Source: a bacterium BMS3Bbin14
GTDB lineage: Bacteria > Desulfobacterota > Desulfobulbia > Desulfobulbales > Desulfobulbaceae
Assembly: GCA_002897615.1 (NCBI GenBank)
Contig: BDTX01000006.1
Coordinates: 62,001-126,000, forward strand
DNA: 64,000 bases
Direction: 5' to 3'
In this document: in pieces, positions 63,799 to 64,000 of the stretch
Layout of the letters: each line of letters begins with the position of its first letter
Position numbering within the stretch: position 1 is the first letter of the stretch
Program-made: the position numbers and the translations under genes
The notes under the pieces: generated by a model
What the model was told of the DNA's origin: nothing
Seen by the model: the letters and a program-made list of their open reading frames with translations, nothing else
The model's database searches: none

Positions 63799-64000
63799 CC
63801 TGGATCCGTGAGCGTTCGAGAATGGTGCAGATGCAAGGCTCCAACGATGTTGATTATCCTGGTGTGATATCAACTGGTTGCCAACGCAGCAGCTGCGCCG
63901 TTATCGGGCGGACCGCAGTCCGGCGCGGTGAAGACCGGCAAATGAATTTATTTGACAATAATACAATAAATTCAACATATTGCATAGGGTATCATCGCAA
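63799..64000 (-). mobile_element. CCTGAATCC MITE, copy O (cut by window edge)
   Basis: It starts CCTGGATCCGTGAGCGTTCG after TTCAT and runs to the window end, about 20 bp short of the expected terminal repeat. It has the GGAC-TGCG-GTCC hairpin and lacks the 24-bp extra segment, so it belongs to the 220-bp class. Confidence 0.9.

Overview
The window looks like a chromosome segment of a Gram-negative, anaerobic member of the Desulfobacterota, most likely a Desulfobulbales-type sulfate-reducer relative. This is inferred from gene content and order: a fatty-acid operon that runs on into rpiB-glyA-nrdR-ribD, a five-gene Mla lipid-transport operon, a ferredoxin-fused EtfA, several radical-SAM proteins, and lipoprotein and outer-membrane components. 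No rRNA, tRNA, CRISPR array, prophage or complete insertion sequence was recognised.

Layout. 1-6.2 kb (+): the 3' part of mutL, a KamA-like radical SAM protein, a YcaO-TPR fusion and a JAMM/M67 peptidase. 6.4-12.9 kb (-): a CbpA-type co-chaperone, ssb, a spore-photoproduct-lyase-like protein, rlmH, a YkgJ-type cysteine-cluster protein, yqgE, ribD and nrdR. 12.9-23.7 kb (-): one long lipid and central-metabolism operon read yceD-rpmF-plsX-fabH-acd-etfB-etfA-fabG-acpP-fabF-rpiB-glyA-nrdR-ribD-yqgE, in which an acyl-CoA dehydrogenase/ETF module sits where fabD is usually found. 24.1-27.9 kb (-): mlaE-F-D-A-C. 28.1-31.6 kb (-): a conserved small protein, HPr, enzyme I and thiL. 31.9-45 kb (-): a DUF3352-like anchored protein, a hybrid histidine kinase, glyS, a FolE2-like protein lacking its catalytic residues, a response regulator, galT, dksA-like, moaC, dnaJ, rpoZ and purA. 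45.7-49.8 kb (+): a geranylgeranyl-reductase-family flavoprotein, a small dihaem cytochrome, a PEP-synthase/PPDK regulator, a small membrane protein, an alpha/beta hydrolase and dCMP deaminase. 50.5-57.6 kb (+): a small membrane protein, then tetR and a complete tripartite RND efflux pump. 57.6-62.1 kb (-): a NapH-like ferredoxin, an M48 peptidase with a zinc-ribbon-like tail, and an ABC-F ATPase. 62.5-64 kb: two PilZ proteins and a MOSC protein.

The most striking non-coding feature is a family of short mobile elements, here called the CCTGAATCC MITE. There are 14 copies or fragments in 64 kb, all intergenic, with 13-bp terminal inverted repeats. All seven intact copies whose two junctions can be read cleanly are flanked by perfect 5-bp target duplications. 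An internal hairpin shows compensatory base changes between copies. There are three size classes of about 127, 220 and 244 bp. Copies sit exactly at the rlmH start codon, at the etfB stop codon inside the fatty-acid operon, and on both sides of the JAMM peptidase gene. No transposase is present, so the elements are presumably mobilised in trans.

The most interesting coding observations are the CarCDE-like acd-etfB-etfA block inside the fatty-acid synthesis operon, the FolE2 pseudoenzyme, and the KamA-like / YcaO-TPR / JAMM neighbourhood. All functional statements come from reading the sequence and from family knowledge; no database search was run.
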